DNA of 64,000 nucleotides, from the NCBI GenBank assembly GCA_032158295.1, contig CM063248.1, positions 16,602,787-16,666,786 on the forward strand. The letters are read 5' to 3'. The first letter of the stretch is position 1. Each line of letters opens with the position of its first letter. The translations under genes and the position numbers were made by a program. Source of the DNA: Pycnopodia helianthoides (taxonomy: Eukaryota > Echinodermata > Asteroidea > Forcipulatida > Asteriidae). The notes below the pieces were generated by a model. It made no database searches and was not told the origin of the DNA. It was given only the letters and a program-made list of their open reading frames with translations. This document shows positions 37,100 through 49,275 of the stretch, one piece after another.

Positions 37100-40000
37100 G
37101 TAGGTTTATTTTTCCTGATTTATGATTGATTAAAATATTGTTATATTTTTGGTGATCATTAACAGGATGACTTAAACAATGCTCAGTACTTTGCAAATAT
37201 ATTTTTTATTTTTGTATATTTCTTTTAAAGGAACATTACAGAATTGGTTTTTGCTAACAAACAGTTGCTGGCAGTGTCAGCACTTTATGTAATCACCATA
37301 TACATAAACTGACAAACCTGTAGAAGTTTGAGGGTCGATCGGCCATCTGGGTCACGAGAAAATAGTGAAAAACCGATTACACATTTGCATGAAATCATAT
37401 AGGTTCAACAAATGAATAAAACGCTCACTGAGCGATAAACTCCAATCGGAAAACTAGTTTATTCATTTCTCATCAAATATGACATTTCAGACAGAAAAAT
37501 TTCAAGGGATGTTTTCTACTATCATCCTCATTAGACCGTGTAAGTTTTATGTAAATCTGTGATCAAAAGTATATTTTACAATTACCAATTCTGTAATGTT
37601 CCTTTAAATGTTTCTGTTTATTCATGTCCTTTGATTTTACATTTTTTTGTTATGGTTGCTGGCGAATGAAATGAAATGAAATGACAATGAGGACAGTGAC
37701 ATTGCTGGTGACTTTGTGGTCTCTTGAATTAAAACTGTATCCTCTGATGTAATGTATATCGTTCTGTGAATTACCATGTTTCACTAACTAATTCCTTTTA
37801 GTTTTAGTTGAAACTTTCCTATACAATTGTTAGTCTGTTTTTACTTTTTGGAAGTACATGTTCTTTGTTGTGATTTTATATGTCTCGGGTCTCTAGGGAG
37901 AACAGTGGAACCAATCACTCATTAATTCCAATAGAGTTCCTGATGAGTAAATGTGACTAATAAATACAAATAAATATATAAATTAACTTGAAGGTCAAGT
38001 GGGTTGTATCTACAATTATCGCAGCATGTTGAGGTCGGAAATTACTAAGTTGAAAGAATATTTTTCCAGAAAAATAACCAATCTGTTTCCAAGTAGCGTA
38101 AGCTGCTGTATCCAAATGCCATTTTTTCACTCATGATAAAAACAATACTTCATTACTTGGGTAAATCAAATACACTTAGATTTTTTTGATTTTGATTTTT
38201 ATAATTTGTTTTGCTTTTCAACTCTTTTATGTCATTTTTGTGTTCTAGAGATTTGTTCATGTCTTTTTCTCTCTTTTTATTTATTTTTTCTTAATGCAGT
38301 TTAAATGTTATCTTTTACCTTTTGTTCTATTGCTCAAATTGTTTCATATACTTGTATCTTCTGTTAATTTTACTTTAAAACAAATTATACGATGGCCCCA
38401 AATAATCACTGCCATTGGTTTCCCTCAATAAAGATGATTATAAAAAACTAAATACATTAATAAATAACTAAATAAATAAATGAGTGACAAAGTGGCAGTC
38501 AGATACAACATCTTTTCCAAACAGAAGCACAAAGTTTGTTTTCAGGATTTTTTGCAGACCTTAACTTGTTGTATAAACGTTCAAGGAAAGGGTGTATGAG
38601 TCAGTAATAATTACATTGATGTCAGTGTTGCTTTGTTCACCAAACAAATCAAATACCATTACACAAGTTCTAGATCCTGTTAGCCTGGGCATGATCTATT
38701 TAAATACGCATTAAGATTAGCATTTTTACATTTATTAAACCGCAAAGGTTCTAGAAGTAAACATATAATAAAAGATGCTGATAAGATTACATTTTACTAG
38801 ATCAATTATTATCTAAGACAAACATCATTCGCCCTGGTACAGTACACTAAAGAACATCAAGTATCAACATGTAGTATGTTGAAAAATTTACAGCAATTAT
38901 AGCAATTCATACTCGGAACTCAATTGGCAATTATGCAGTCCTATTATTCACTCATTCCTACTTATGGACCATGAATTAATTACCAATCAGAGCACAGGGT
39001 TGAGTTGAAAGTCCATGCTAGACACAACCACTGTGGTGTACAATGCGTTTTCATCAGTTATTAAACATGTGCAGCTGTAGACCTTTGCTCGGTGTTCCAA
39101 GTTGAGTTTTTCAAAATGCAAACAAACAGTACTTCACTTCTGTTTCTGTGTAACCAACCAAACCCAACCGTATCAACCTTTTGTCTGAATTGAAGTTGTC
39201 CACTAGTTCAAATGTTATAATATTTTCAAAGCTCAAACTTATACAGAAAAATAACAGAAATCAATGTGTAGGGAAAAGGCCACTCAGCCACCTGTCAATG
39301 TTTGTTCTAGATTCTGGAGTACATACACGCAATCATTGATCAGCCATCGTATTGAAGTTGTTTCAATGTTGTTCACGACATGGTGTTGGAAACAGTTTTA
39401 AAATAAGTTTTTTTTTAGTGAGAAACCCAGTGTACCTCGATATCCCGAAAGTTATTTTCAACCACAAACTAAAAATGTTGATAACAACACTTCATGCAGT
39501 AGGTCTAGACCTACGAAAGTATATTTGTGTGGTTGAAAATAGTTGGAGTTTGGAGGAAGAAAGTAAAACTTTAACTTCCAAGCACTCTTCATAATTAATT
39601 ATAAAACAAAAGGTGTTTTGTTGTTGCAGTGGTGAGCTTAAGGTTCAGTAACATTTCTGTGTGTCAGTTTGCGGTAACACCATGTGTTATCTACTTTATT
39701 ATGTAGAATATAGGTTTGGTAAGAACTTGTCCTGCAAATTATGAATTGCCACAAAATACACTGGGGTAGATCAGGGACATTTTAAAGTCTCCTGAAGATG
39801 ACTAGAGGAGGCTAGTCAAAACTTTTGAGACCAACCTTATCTCACTCAGGGATAGTAAAGATGTCCCCCCCCCCTCGATCCACAAACTCTAATCAGCAGC
39901 AGTAGATAGAATTAGCAGGAAACGTTTTTTCAGAACTAAATTATCTCATTCAGGAATAGTGAAGATAATTACGAGAAGTCCCCTGATCAACAAATTCTAT

Positions 40001-43000
40001 TCTGCAGTAGTAGACAGAATTAACTTGACAAGTTCTTTCAGAACTAAATTATTTCACTTCAGGGAATGGATGATGAAGATAATTACCAGAAGTCCCCGTG
40101 ATCCACAAACTATATTCTGCAATATAAGGATTGAATCAACAGGACAAGTTCTTGCAGAACTAATTTTGCTCACTCAGAGATAGTGAAGATATTAAGAGAA
40201 GTCTCCCTGATCCACAAATTCTATTCTGCAGTAGTAGACAGAATTAAAGGAACATTACAGAATTGTTTTTTGCTAACAAAACAGTTGCTTGCAGTGTAAG
40301 CACTTTATGTAATCCACCATATGCATAAACTAACAAACCTGTAGAAGTTTGAGATCGATTGGCCATCTGGGTCACGAGAAAATAGTGAAAAACCGATTAC
40401 ACATTTGCATGAAATCCTATAGATTCAACAAATGAACAAAACGCTCACTGAGCGATAAACTCCAATCGGAAAACTAGTTTAATCATTTCTCATCAAATAT
40501 GGCATTTCAGACAGAAATATTTCAAGGGATGTTTTCTACTATCATCATCATTAGACCGTGTAAGTTTGATGCAAATCTGTGATCAAAAAGTATATTTTAC
40601 AAGTTTTTTTCTTACCAATTCTGTAATGTTCCTTTAACAATACAAGTTCTTTCAAAACTGACTTATCTCACTCAGAGATAGTGATAGTTACAAGACAGGA
40701 CAATCTCTTTGAGAACTGACTTTTCTCACTCAGGGATAGTGAGAATAATTACCAGATGTCCCTCCTTGATCTATAAAGTCTGCTCTGCTGCAGTAGACAA
40801 TTAGAAACCCCTTCACAATCTTCCTATAGACTTTGAGATTTTGTTCTCCTTCAGGTATGAAACAGGGCAGGGCTTGCAGTACTTACTTTAAACAAAACTT
40901 GAAATGTTTTTTAGATTAAAAAAAAAACCAACTATTTATTTTTTGGATAATGAACAATCTTACACAATGCACTTAACATTTTATTTTTCCTTTAGTGGCA
41001 GCAAACTCGGTCCCAAGTAAATTGACATTTTGACTTAAAAACCGATTCCAGCTTCACCTTCCCAACACAAACATCATAGTCTGATGTTGTCTGTTTCTCA
41101 ATGGTCTATACTGGCTCTGAGCTTGTTTACTTGGGCATATTATGATCAATGTGTGTACTCAAGAGGTAGAGAGCTTGTTGGGGCCACTGTGGATGGGGCT
41201 TCTTATTGTTGCCTTAATCCTTCGCAAGTAGCGAGCGCTATTTAATAACCATAGCTACCACCTCTCAAAGGACTTCATTACACATCATCCAGCCTTGTAG
41301 GGTGGCTCCAGTGCACTGGGACTAGCTTTGGGGGCCCGGATTGATTAGCTTTCAATCAATATTTTCTATGAAGGCAATAAAGTGGTCTGATTAAGCCACT
41401 GATGCAGTTTGGTCACTGGAGCTGATGAAGGTAGTTGGCATTCAAGACAAGTTTTGAAACCTTTTTTGGGGTAAGAGATTTTCATTCAGCTGAAGTTTGC
41501 TGTTCTGATGTGACGTACTGATAGATATAGCCACTTAAAAACAAATTAGTTTTCTCAAAAAAGACTGTTTTTCATGATTTAACTTCTCGGAAAGATGATC
41601 TCATTACATGTGGATCATGGCTGTCCATATAGATCCAGTTTGCTTTAAAATTAGAAATAATTTGGAGTAAATTTGACTGAACAGGATTTAAATACCTCGT
41701 TAGAATGCCAGCGCTCTATACCAATTGAGCTCTCTAGCTTAATGTTGGTGGTCTCCCCAATTTGTCAATATCTTTGTTCGGGGGCGCCACTCAGAAGAAG
41801 AGGGAAACTGACTGGGTAAATTTTTGTGGTTTATTACCTACTCAAATTATCTCTTGCTCAGTGATTCACTTTCTAGATCTGTATACACAAATATGTCTAC
41901 TCTATTTGTCATTGGGACTCTGAGTAGGCTCAAATAAAAGTTAGTGTTCTTTACATTTGAAAGGACATCACCCCCCAAAAGATTACCATAGAGCCAATTA
42001 AAGTAGTTTTAGGTACTTCTGCATATGTGTAGTCCGAGTTCCCAATAGAACTAATCTTAATTCCTAAAATCCTCTAATCTACCATTTGAATCAGATCAGG
42101 GTCATAAGCTCAGCCTAAGCCGCTTTATTCCGATAGAGTTTTTTGAGAACCAAGTAGGATGTATGTGTTTGTTACTTTTTTTAGTAGTGGGCCCAAGAGA
42201 GGTAGTCTTAACTCGCCATTCAGTGTTTGCAAAACACACAAAAGTCAGTGTTTGCAAACTTTAGATGAGTTTCTTTCATGTAGATCAGGTTGTTTGGTAA
42301 ACTTTGAAGGCAGTAGCGAAATAGTGGTTGCGGCTTTGATCCAATGTTATCATGCGTTGAAGAATAAGAGATCCATAGCAAAAACCTTCAGCACCAATAG
42401 CCACAGCCAACAAAAATGGGCTCTCATAATATATTAGCTTATCAGAGATCCATAAGAAAAAGAAACTCACATGTAAGCCTAAGCATGCTAAGTCTGCATG
42501 CTGGGGACGTTTTGCACAAAATTGTTGAAAGTTCAGTATAATTTTTAAATAGTCAGTATGTTTGAGGTGTGTACGTATATGTACATGGCCAAAGGTTATC
42601 AGAAACCTGTTTCCGAATGACTGTTGTGAATTGACATATTGAATTTGTTTACAACCAGTCAGTGTTACCCCTGTGGGTAATAAACTGAGCAAGGCGGGGG
42701 AAAAAAAAATTCAAATTGATGAAAGAAAAATTTTGTCAGCAAACTGACAAAAATGCAGCACTCACACAAATGCATGCTGAGTCCATCATCTGCAAATCTA
42801 AATTGTAAGGTGCTTGGTACATAAAGAGATCAAGGTAGAAGCTTATTCATTAAATGACACAAATTAAAATTCAAAGTTTTCAAATTAGTATTTTCTTCAA
42901 TATTGGCAAAAAAAATAAGGGAGGTGGTCACCGTAAGTAGCGCGTTGGATTGCCTCACGTTTGAATGGGCAGGGGAAACAAGTCTGCTCCCAATAAAAAA

Positions 43001-46000
43001 TTTCAATCAAGTCAAGGAAATCATTTTGGAAAAATCCGTGTTGAATAATTGTCACAGTGGAATTGCCCACATTCAAGTATAATTGACATCAACGACCTTA
43101 GTGTAATTAATTTTTTTTGCGCACTTTTTAAAGATAGTGCACTATTTATTTGAAACCGCATTTGTGACAAAACTTGACCCGAAACAGACTTTTAAATTAT
43201 TTGTATAAAAAGCCAGAGAAGATCAAGTGACTATTGTGTTTAGCTCTGTGCGGCCAACGGACAGAGTTCCACGCCCGGTGCCTGTGAAATATGAGATATC
43301 ATGTTGGGATTAATTACAATTGTTGTCTGGTTTGATGTGTGGGACACCGTTTATTTGTAACCTACATGTAAGGGGCGTGCAAACTTGAAACATGAGATGT
43401 AGATAGGTCTGAGCTTCTGCTTCTGCTGTTGTAAAAAAATAAATAAAAAATGAAGAAACACCTGTTTTCAGGAGAATTCAACAAAAGGAGTGACAGTGAT
43501 GGCGCTCAGAAAATTGTTTGTTTTTTGCCTCTCAAAAACTTGTTTTTTATCTGTTAGAATTTGAAAAAAATTATTTTGTGTGTATTTGTGGGAGTGTCAA
43601 CCCATTGAAACCAATGACTTTAACAAAAGGGATCTGGGTGTTTTTACAAAAAAAAAGAGTTTAAAGGTTTAACCATACATCTTTTATCTTTTATAAATTC
43701 AAATATCCTATAATCAGAACAGAAGATTCTTGTTTTGTGGTAGATTATGTTTTCACCTAAACTGGTATTTTCTTCCTTTTTGTGACAGCGTTTTCCTAAC
43801 ATGCAGGCTACAGAAGGTACCCGGCTATTATGATCCGTCGTCGGCTATGGGCAAAGAGATTGGCACAGTCCACGGCTTCCAGAACCCAGACGCAAGAATC
43901 AAGGAAGAGGTTTACTTAGGTGAGGTGCACGCCAATGCCAGTATTTGTATCATTGAAAAATCTTGGCGAATATCCAAAATCATGTCCAGGGTTTTCTCAA
44001 GGGTTTTGTACATAAGATAACTCACTGCAGAAAATATATCAGTATATATGCACAGCATTCAAGGCATTTTTTGTCCCCCTTTTTTCCCCCTTTGTTATTT
44101 ACTTTCATCATAAAATTGCTAATTGCAATTGGAGTTTCATAATCATCTGCTTTCGGCTGTATGGCTTATTTGGAGCTCATAATGGTGATGCTTAGAAACT
44201 GAAACTGTTGATCGAGAATGTTACATTCACAAAGACGTTTGATGAGGTAAACAATTTAAGAAGATGAATATTGTAATTTCTTCATGTTAAACATGAGTTT
44301 TGATTAAATGAATTAATTATTCTTTTCTTGATAGTTGACGCATTATGTCCAGAGTGGGAAAAAGCAGAGAGACGACAGCTGAGACATAAATACATCGGAA
44401 GACCCAGCACAGCTAATGTTATGGCATACAAGGATGACGAGGTAAATCTCTATTCTAAAAGGCACAACATTGGTGTAATATGATTTACAAAGTGACCAAA
44501 CTAGCATTCAAATCCTATTTGTAAATGGTCAAATTCAGTTAGAGAAACTAATTGACACTTCGCATCGACACCAGATAGAAGAGACAGAAATGTGCACATG
44601 TGTAAGGCCCCAAAAAGCTGCACCTGCCTGCCTTAGTGAGGCCACTATTTATGCTGGTGACATAAAAGGCAAGGAGTCAGTTAACATGTTACAACTTCGG
44701 AAGTGGTTTACACAAACTTGGGCACTTACATACTGAACATGTTGTAAGCTAAAAGAAAAATAATCAAGGTGCCAAAAATTTAGGTTTTACTTTTAAAGAT
44801 CCACGCTCTTCTGTCAATTTGTTATACAGCCCTCTATGGATCGCATGTGTGTGCATGTTTTGCATAAGTTTTGTTAAGCAGTTACATCATAAAGGTCACA
44901 TAATTCAAAGGTAATCTGACACATTTATTTATGCAAAACGTGGTGCCCACCGGCAGGCAGAAACACCGTACATCATCCATTTGTGATTAGTGTCCTGTCT
45001 TATTCCTGCATTTGTCAATGCTTTATAGGATAGCAGACACGCCACTATATCACAAATAGACGGATGTGTTTCTGCCTGCCTGTGAGCCCGTCGGGTTTTC
45101 AATAAATTTGAATTAGGGTCATGTGTCAGACTGTCAGATCACCTTCAATGAATGGTGTGACTTTTGATGTCAATCCTCAACATAAGCTATGGGATGTATA
45201 GGATTGCGCCATTCTTGAAACGCCCTCAGTAAAAGTATCGGGGAAAACTGAAATAATAACAGATTTGATACAAAATAAAATGGGATTGCATTGATTGGTT
45301 GCTTGATTTGTGGTTTTTTTTTAGAGGGAGAAAATGAAGAGAGTGATAGCAGACCCATGGTCGGCTCAAGCAGCTGAGGCGTGGCTGAAGTTAGCTGGTA
45401 GTCAAAGTGAGTACCAGTAGGGGTTTGTTTGTGTTTGTTTGTGTTTTTTTTTTGTGTGTGAAATCTGTTTTGCTAGAAAAGTCAGAGTTTATGAGTAACA
45501 TAGCTGAAAACAATGTACGGTCTACAATATTTCAGCAGAGACTTGCGACCTTAGCGGCAGTGTTGTAGTACTCATACTAAGTACTCAAACTCGAGTCCCA
45601 CTCAAGTACTGCATTGTAGTACCATGTTGTAGTACTCGGTACTCATACCCAAGAACTACTCCAGTACTACTTTGATAGTGCTCATACTTGGCTGGCACAT
45701 ACAAGATCTTGACTGAAAAATAATGGGTACTCAAAGTGTTTGTGAATTTCTATGTTATAGTCTTATAAATCAAATAATCAACGCTTATTTTTTTCTTTCT
45801 TTAAACAAGGTGGAAGAGCTGTGAGGACAATGGTGGATCAAGCGCATACCAAAGGTCAATGGACAAATAGACAGTCCTTCAACAGAGCAAGCAAAAATGT
45901 TGATGAGCAAGTCAGGGTGCCATACCAATCTTCCGTTCATCGCTTCCTGAAAACGGCTGGTTATGAAGGTATGTTAATTATGCAGTGAAATTATCCCCCA

Positions 46001-47097
46001 CAAAACAACATAAAGCGTATGCACAAACTAAGTTCACCTTCTGGCCATACAGCTGTCAGCCATATTATTTGGTTAGACAGTCCTCGTTCAAAACCCCTCC
46101 TTTTTGTGACAGCAATTTACTTCAGTGAATAGTTGACTCGTTTGAACCACCCTTTTGGGTTGGGCGTGGGTGTTCAGCTAGCCACGCTGACGCAACCCAC
46201 ATTTTGTTTTCAAGGTATTCAAATAACAGGCAACGTACCATATGCATACACCATTTAGCAATTAGGTACAGCATGGTAAAATGGGAGACTTTTGAGGCGA
46301 CAGGTGCCCATTTATACCCCTGGGTGAAGAGAAGCAAAAGCATCTTGTGCAAAGACACAAGTATCACGACCGGGATTCAAACCCAAACCTGATGACTTAA
46401 CCACCAGAACTTGAATTTGTTGCACTAGACGCACTCGGCCATAGCTCTGTTTGTGTCAATAGACCTTTCTATTGTTGATAAACAAACTGCCTGGCTGGCA
46501 TGGCATGGATGGCCAAATGTTAGCAAAAATTCAATCATGTTAACATATATTGTGACCAAATTCAACATTTCTGCAAACTTTCATTAACAAAAAAAACATC
46601 CCATGATTGGTTGCTTTGTTTCCAACAAATTCAACACAATGTTTTGAATATTTGTTTCACATTGTTACAAACTGTGGGATCTGTTTTGCTTTGCATGTAT
46701 GGCGTTGTCGAATAGTTTTTCAATCTTGGTTGGCAAAAACTCAGGCTGTGACGTTGCAATAGAATTGTCTAACACTTCTAAAATATAAAAACCTGAAGTT
46801 TTGCAAGGTATGATCTTGTAGACCAAGAGGCGATGGCCATTACTTTATCATCAGGATTGTTCATTTCTGTTCTATCTACATCCATGACTAACTCTTCAAA
46901 CACCGTTTGTTTTTTTTCTGTACGATCACAGAGGCCAGGTCAGCGATAAGATGTTGAAGAGTCTAGAGAGTGGACCAAGACCCCTGCCAATGAGCGGTCC
47001 CCATTTCCACATCACAGACTACAGCAAAGTACACCAGAAGATCCACCCCAGACATGTTCGCTCAGACTTCACCATTCACCCCGAGTGGGTGCCATGA
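36750..47097 (+). CDS. Unrecognised basic 324-residue protein, complete gene, six coding exons
   Basis: Six exons join in one 975-nt frame with GT-AG introns and matching phases, ending in three consecutive stops (TGA TAA TAG). The ATG at 36750 has A at -3 and G at +4, with an in-frame TGA at 36729 upstream. The product is hydrophilic and basic, rich in Pro, Tyr, Trp, His, Lys and Arg. No signal peptide, membrane segment or long coiled coil is visible. Recognisable short blocks are VPGYYDPSSAMGKEIG (about 120-135), YIGRPSTANVMAYKDDE (about 174-190), SVHRFLKTAGYEG (about 259-271) and a C-terminus rich in His-Pro (HPRHVRSDFTIHPEWVP). I do not recognise the family. Compact proteins of this make-up include ciliary microtubule-associated ones, but that is a guess. 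Intron 1 is 6.7 kb. Confidence 0.85.
37223..37607. repeat. TTAA-bounded MITE family A, copy 2
   Basis: Full-length form, about 380 bp, with AAACAGTTGCTGGCAGTGT and CACTGAGCGATAAACTCCAA inner blocks. In intron 1 of the plus-strand gene, near its start. Confidence 0.8.
37608..39834. other. Intron 1 of the plus-strand gene, no feature identified
   Basis: AT-rich, with short AAAT runs. No exon-like or repeat structure that I can support. Confidence 0.45.
39835..40805. repeat. Tandem array of about 105-120-bp units, split by a MITE
   Basis: Diverged units with GACAAGTTCTTTCAGAACTA, TCACTCAGGGATAGTGA and CCTGATCCACAAATTCTATT in fixed order, four before and about two after the MITE. Related single sequence (GAACTTGTCTTGC...CTTAGTTCTGAAAAGAACTG) occurs at 28030-28130. 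Confidence 0.7.
40244..40637. repeat. TTAA-bounded MITE family A, copy 3, inserted in a tandem array
   Basis: Ends AGGAACATTACAGAATTG / CAATTCTGTAATGTTCCT (18 of 18). TTAA is present on both sides. The interrupted tandem unit continues on the far side, and intact sister units carry a single TTAA at the same place. Confidence 0.85.
41643..41845 (-). repeat. tRNA-Asn-like SINE
   Basis: Reverse strand carries AGAGAGCTCAATTGGTATAG and a diverged B-box. Upstream it has the CAATATCTTTGTTCGGGGGC extension also seen at 7140. Lies in intron 1 of the plus-strand gene. Confidence 0.65.
41846..43806. other. Intron 1 of the plus-strand gene, 3' part
   Basis: No supportable feature. The 135-codon minus-strand frame at 42285-42692 lacks recognisable protein character. 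Confidence 0.45.
43807..43919 (+). CDS. Unknown basic protein, coding exon 2
   Basis: Residues 117-154 plus one base: LQKVPGYYDPSSAMGKEIGT then VHGFQNPDARIKEEVYL. ATGCAG acceptor and GTGAGG donor. The phase-2 entry joins exon 1 to give ...PKELQKV. Confidence 0.85.
44335..44441 (+). CDS. Unknown basic protein, coding exon 3
   Basis: Residues 155-190: VDALCPEWEKAERRQLRHKY then IGRPSTANVMAYKDDE. Phase 1 entry, phase 0 exit. GATAG acceptor, GTAAAT donor. Confidence 0.86.
45325..45406 (+). CDS. Unknown basic protein, coding exon 4
   Basis: Residues 191-217 plus one base: REKMKRVIADPWSAQAAEAW then LKLAGSQ. The acceptor follows a T-run. AGAG makes two acceptor choices possible; the first keeps the frame. 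Donor GTGAGT. Confidence 0.84.
45548..45700. repeat. GTAGTACTC-rich degenerate repeat
   Basis: AGTACTC/GAGTACT words recur in both orientations, in intron 4 of the plus-strand gene. Likely decayed satellite or foldback. Confidence 0.55.
45810..45968 (+). CDS. Unknown basic protein, coding exon 5
   Basis: Residues 218-270: RAVRTMVDQAHTKGQWTNRQ then SFNRASKNVDEQVRVPYQSS and VHRFLKTAGYE. Phase 1 at both ends, 159 nt. Acceptor AAG, donor GTATGT. Confidence 0.85.
46290..46445 (-). repeat. tRNA-Leu/Ser-like SINE, diverged
   Basis: AGTATCACGACCGGGATTCA is the reverse B-box, followed by CACTCGGCCATAGCTC at the A-box side. Lies in intron 5 of the plus-strand gene. Confidence 0.6.
46456..46785. repeat. 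Dispersed repeat, copy 2
   Basis: Same order of blocks as 17752-18085, in intron 5 of the plus-strand gene. No coding frame. Confidence 0.65.
46934..47097 (+). CDS. Unknown basic protein, coding exon 6 (terminal)
   Basis: Residues 271-324 and TGA: GQVSDKMLKSLESGPRPLPM then SGPHFHITDYSKVHQKIHPR and HVRSDFTIHPEWVP. The first of two tandem acceptors (CACAG/AG) would hit a stop after eight codons, so the second is used here. An ATTAAA occurs just after the stop (about 47106), but I cannot say whether it is the poly(A) signal. Confidence 0.83.
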
Positions 47098-48027
47098 TAA
47101 TAGTATTAAAGAGGTTGGGCCACGCTAGAGGTAACTCTTAAAATAATTTTTTACATCCCTATATCTACCAAGAAAACACTGACAGAGTTGTAGAATGAAT
47201 GGGTATTCTTTACAACGCAGTTTCCAAGCCTCTTTTCACCCCCGCCTTCAGGCAAAATCGGAACAACAGCAGTCAGTGCCAGAAGCTGTCTCCAAAAATT
47301 CAGAAGAATAGTGACGTCGCAGTACGTACCCCTCTGTCAGAACGGCTGTTTGTTGTTACTCATTGAGCATTGCTCAGTACAGACCATCTGGGCATTCAGT
47401 ACGTACAGTGACGTAATGTTTGTTTGCTGCCCTCATTTACAGGATTTTGATAAAATAATTTAGGCGGCGGGCTAGTGAACGGAGTAAAAACTCCCTGCAA
47501 ATATCACTTCTTTTGTTAAGTAGTTACAAAAGATGTAACAAATTATAGAAAGCAGAAAACTAAAAAATAACGTCAACTTCAATCACCATGGCCCATCCTC
47601 TTTAAAGCAGTCCATCAATAACTTTCCTCTTTTTGGGGGGTTACTATCAGGGACAAAGTTCAAGTTAGTTACATGTATTGTTTTTCTTTTACATTTTGTT
47701 CTCAATTCAAGAGAAATACAATGGCAGACCCATGATCGAATCTATTCTCACAAGCTTTCGTGCTTACTATATTAGAGAAATCTGTAAGCTGTCTTTGAGT
47801 TACAAATAGATTTTAGTCAAATACTGTGGCTTTGGATAAACTTAAGTATATCTCTATATTGTGCAATTTACCTTTTGTACTATTTCTCTGGTAGTATTAT
47901 TTGAAATGTGTTGGTGTGCAAAAAGAAAACACAGTTTGTGTAAATGTTGATGCTACATAATTGTTTACAATCTATGCTCACTATTTATTTTAGTATGTGT
48001 TTATTGATGCATCAGGATTAAAAGAGT
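47098..48027. other. 3' flank of the plus-strand gene
   Basis: Probably begins with the 3' UTR. Several ATTAAA/AATAAA-like words occur and none is decisive. No second gene is seen. Confidence 0.4.
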
Positions 48028-48190
48028 ATTGTTTTGGGTTTCAACCTTACACCGACATGTGATAAGCACTCTGGAAAATAACCATGGGCTACTCAGGGGA
48101 TTGGAACCCACGACCCCTGTGGATTCGAACCCTTAGACCCCTGCTTTCTAGAGCAGATGTTTTAACCACGAGTCCACCGAGCGTGCCCGA
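48028..48190. repeat. SINE-like repeat with TTCTAGAGCAGATGTTTTAACCAC
   Basis: GTTTCAACCTTACACCGACA, TGTGATAAGCACTCTGG and TTCTAGAGCAGATGTTTTAA are shared with 59085-59235 and, in part, with 10040-10325. Confidence 0.55.
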
Positions 48191-48469
48191 TGACTAAAGG
48201 CCAGACTGAATCCTGTCAAAGCAGTGGGTACCGAAAAACAAACTGTTTGTGGTTCGAATCCCAACAACATCATAGCTGCCCATGTAGGCCTATACTTTTG
48301 TGCTTTGATTTGTGGGCACGCTGCCATGTGCTTTTCGGATCAGTCCGATAATACGTAGTAATTAACAAGCACTTTCTCACACTCAAATTAGACTTGTGGA
48401 CAAGTCGTAACCGCTCTCTCGCATCTATTCTCTCACGAGACTGCTGCGAAGCGCAGGGCTTCAGCTAGC

Positions 48470-48681
48470 CCGAACATCTGACGTCACACTTAGAGGCTCG
48501 TGAATTACGCCAGAGACCGGCTTCGAGCGTTTGAGGAATCCTGACAAACGCACCTTTGACCTTGCATCCCATTGCGGTCTTTCAGATAAGGACAGGGGAC
48601 CAGTCTAGCAGTGACTATCTCTTTGATTAATAGACCGGTGCCTGCCCTTATCCTTGCAGATAATGACAGTAGACCAGTCTA
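48470..48681. repeat. Dispersed repeat, second copy of the 53466-53692 element
   Basis: Same orientation and block order as 53466-53692, with a few small indels. No clear flanking duplication. Confidence 0.7.
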
Positions 48682-49275
48682 GGCTTCTGCTTTCGGGACT
48701 ACGGCCCCATTTAAATGGAGAGTAGTCAGGATCCAGCAGTATTCCGAGGGCAGTATAATCGCATGAGAGCATGCACCGCGACAAACATTGAACGACTTGT
48801 CCACAAGTCTAGGGTCAAATATGATATCTGTTTATTGTATTGATTTAACTTTACGTGTAGAATTCCTAAAGATGCAGCTACACTATCAAAAATGTATGAT
48901 TTTTATAATTATTTTTATAATAATTGAATGGTATAGGATAATTTTGAAGATGTTGAGATACATTCATTCAGCCAAAGTAATAACAATTGGGTAGTTGAAC
49001 ATTAATTTTAAAAACTGACATTGTTTGTACACATTCCGTTAATATTTTATATGTATAAATAGAAATGGTTGACACACATGATTTAAACTGGAAAAAAAAT
49101 GTATATATTTTGGTTGTTTTTTGGGTGTAAAATAGTAGAAATACAGTTGTGTTATAAAGTTGACCATGCACTTTCATAAAATAAACAGTGATAATGTTAA
49201 CAGTTAAAAGACGATGTATCTGAGTGAATATTTAGAACCAGTACTGAGTTTTCAAAGGTAATGCATTCTTCTTGT

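Noticed and set aside
42285..42692. 135-codon minus-strand open frame
   Set aside because: No recognisable domain or splice support; within intron 1 of the plus-strand gene. Chance frame.
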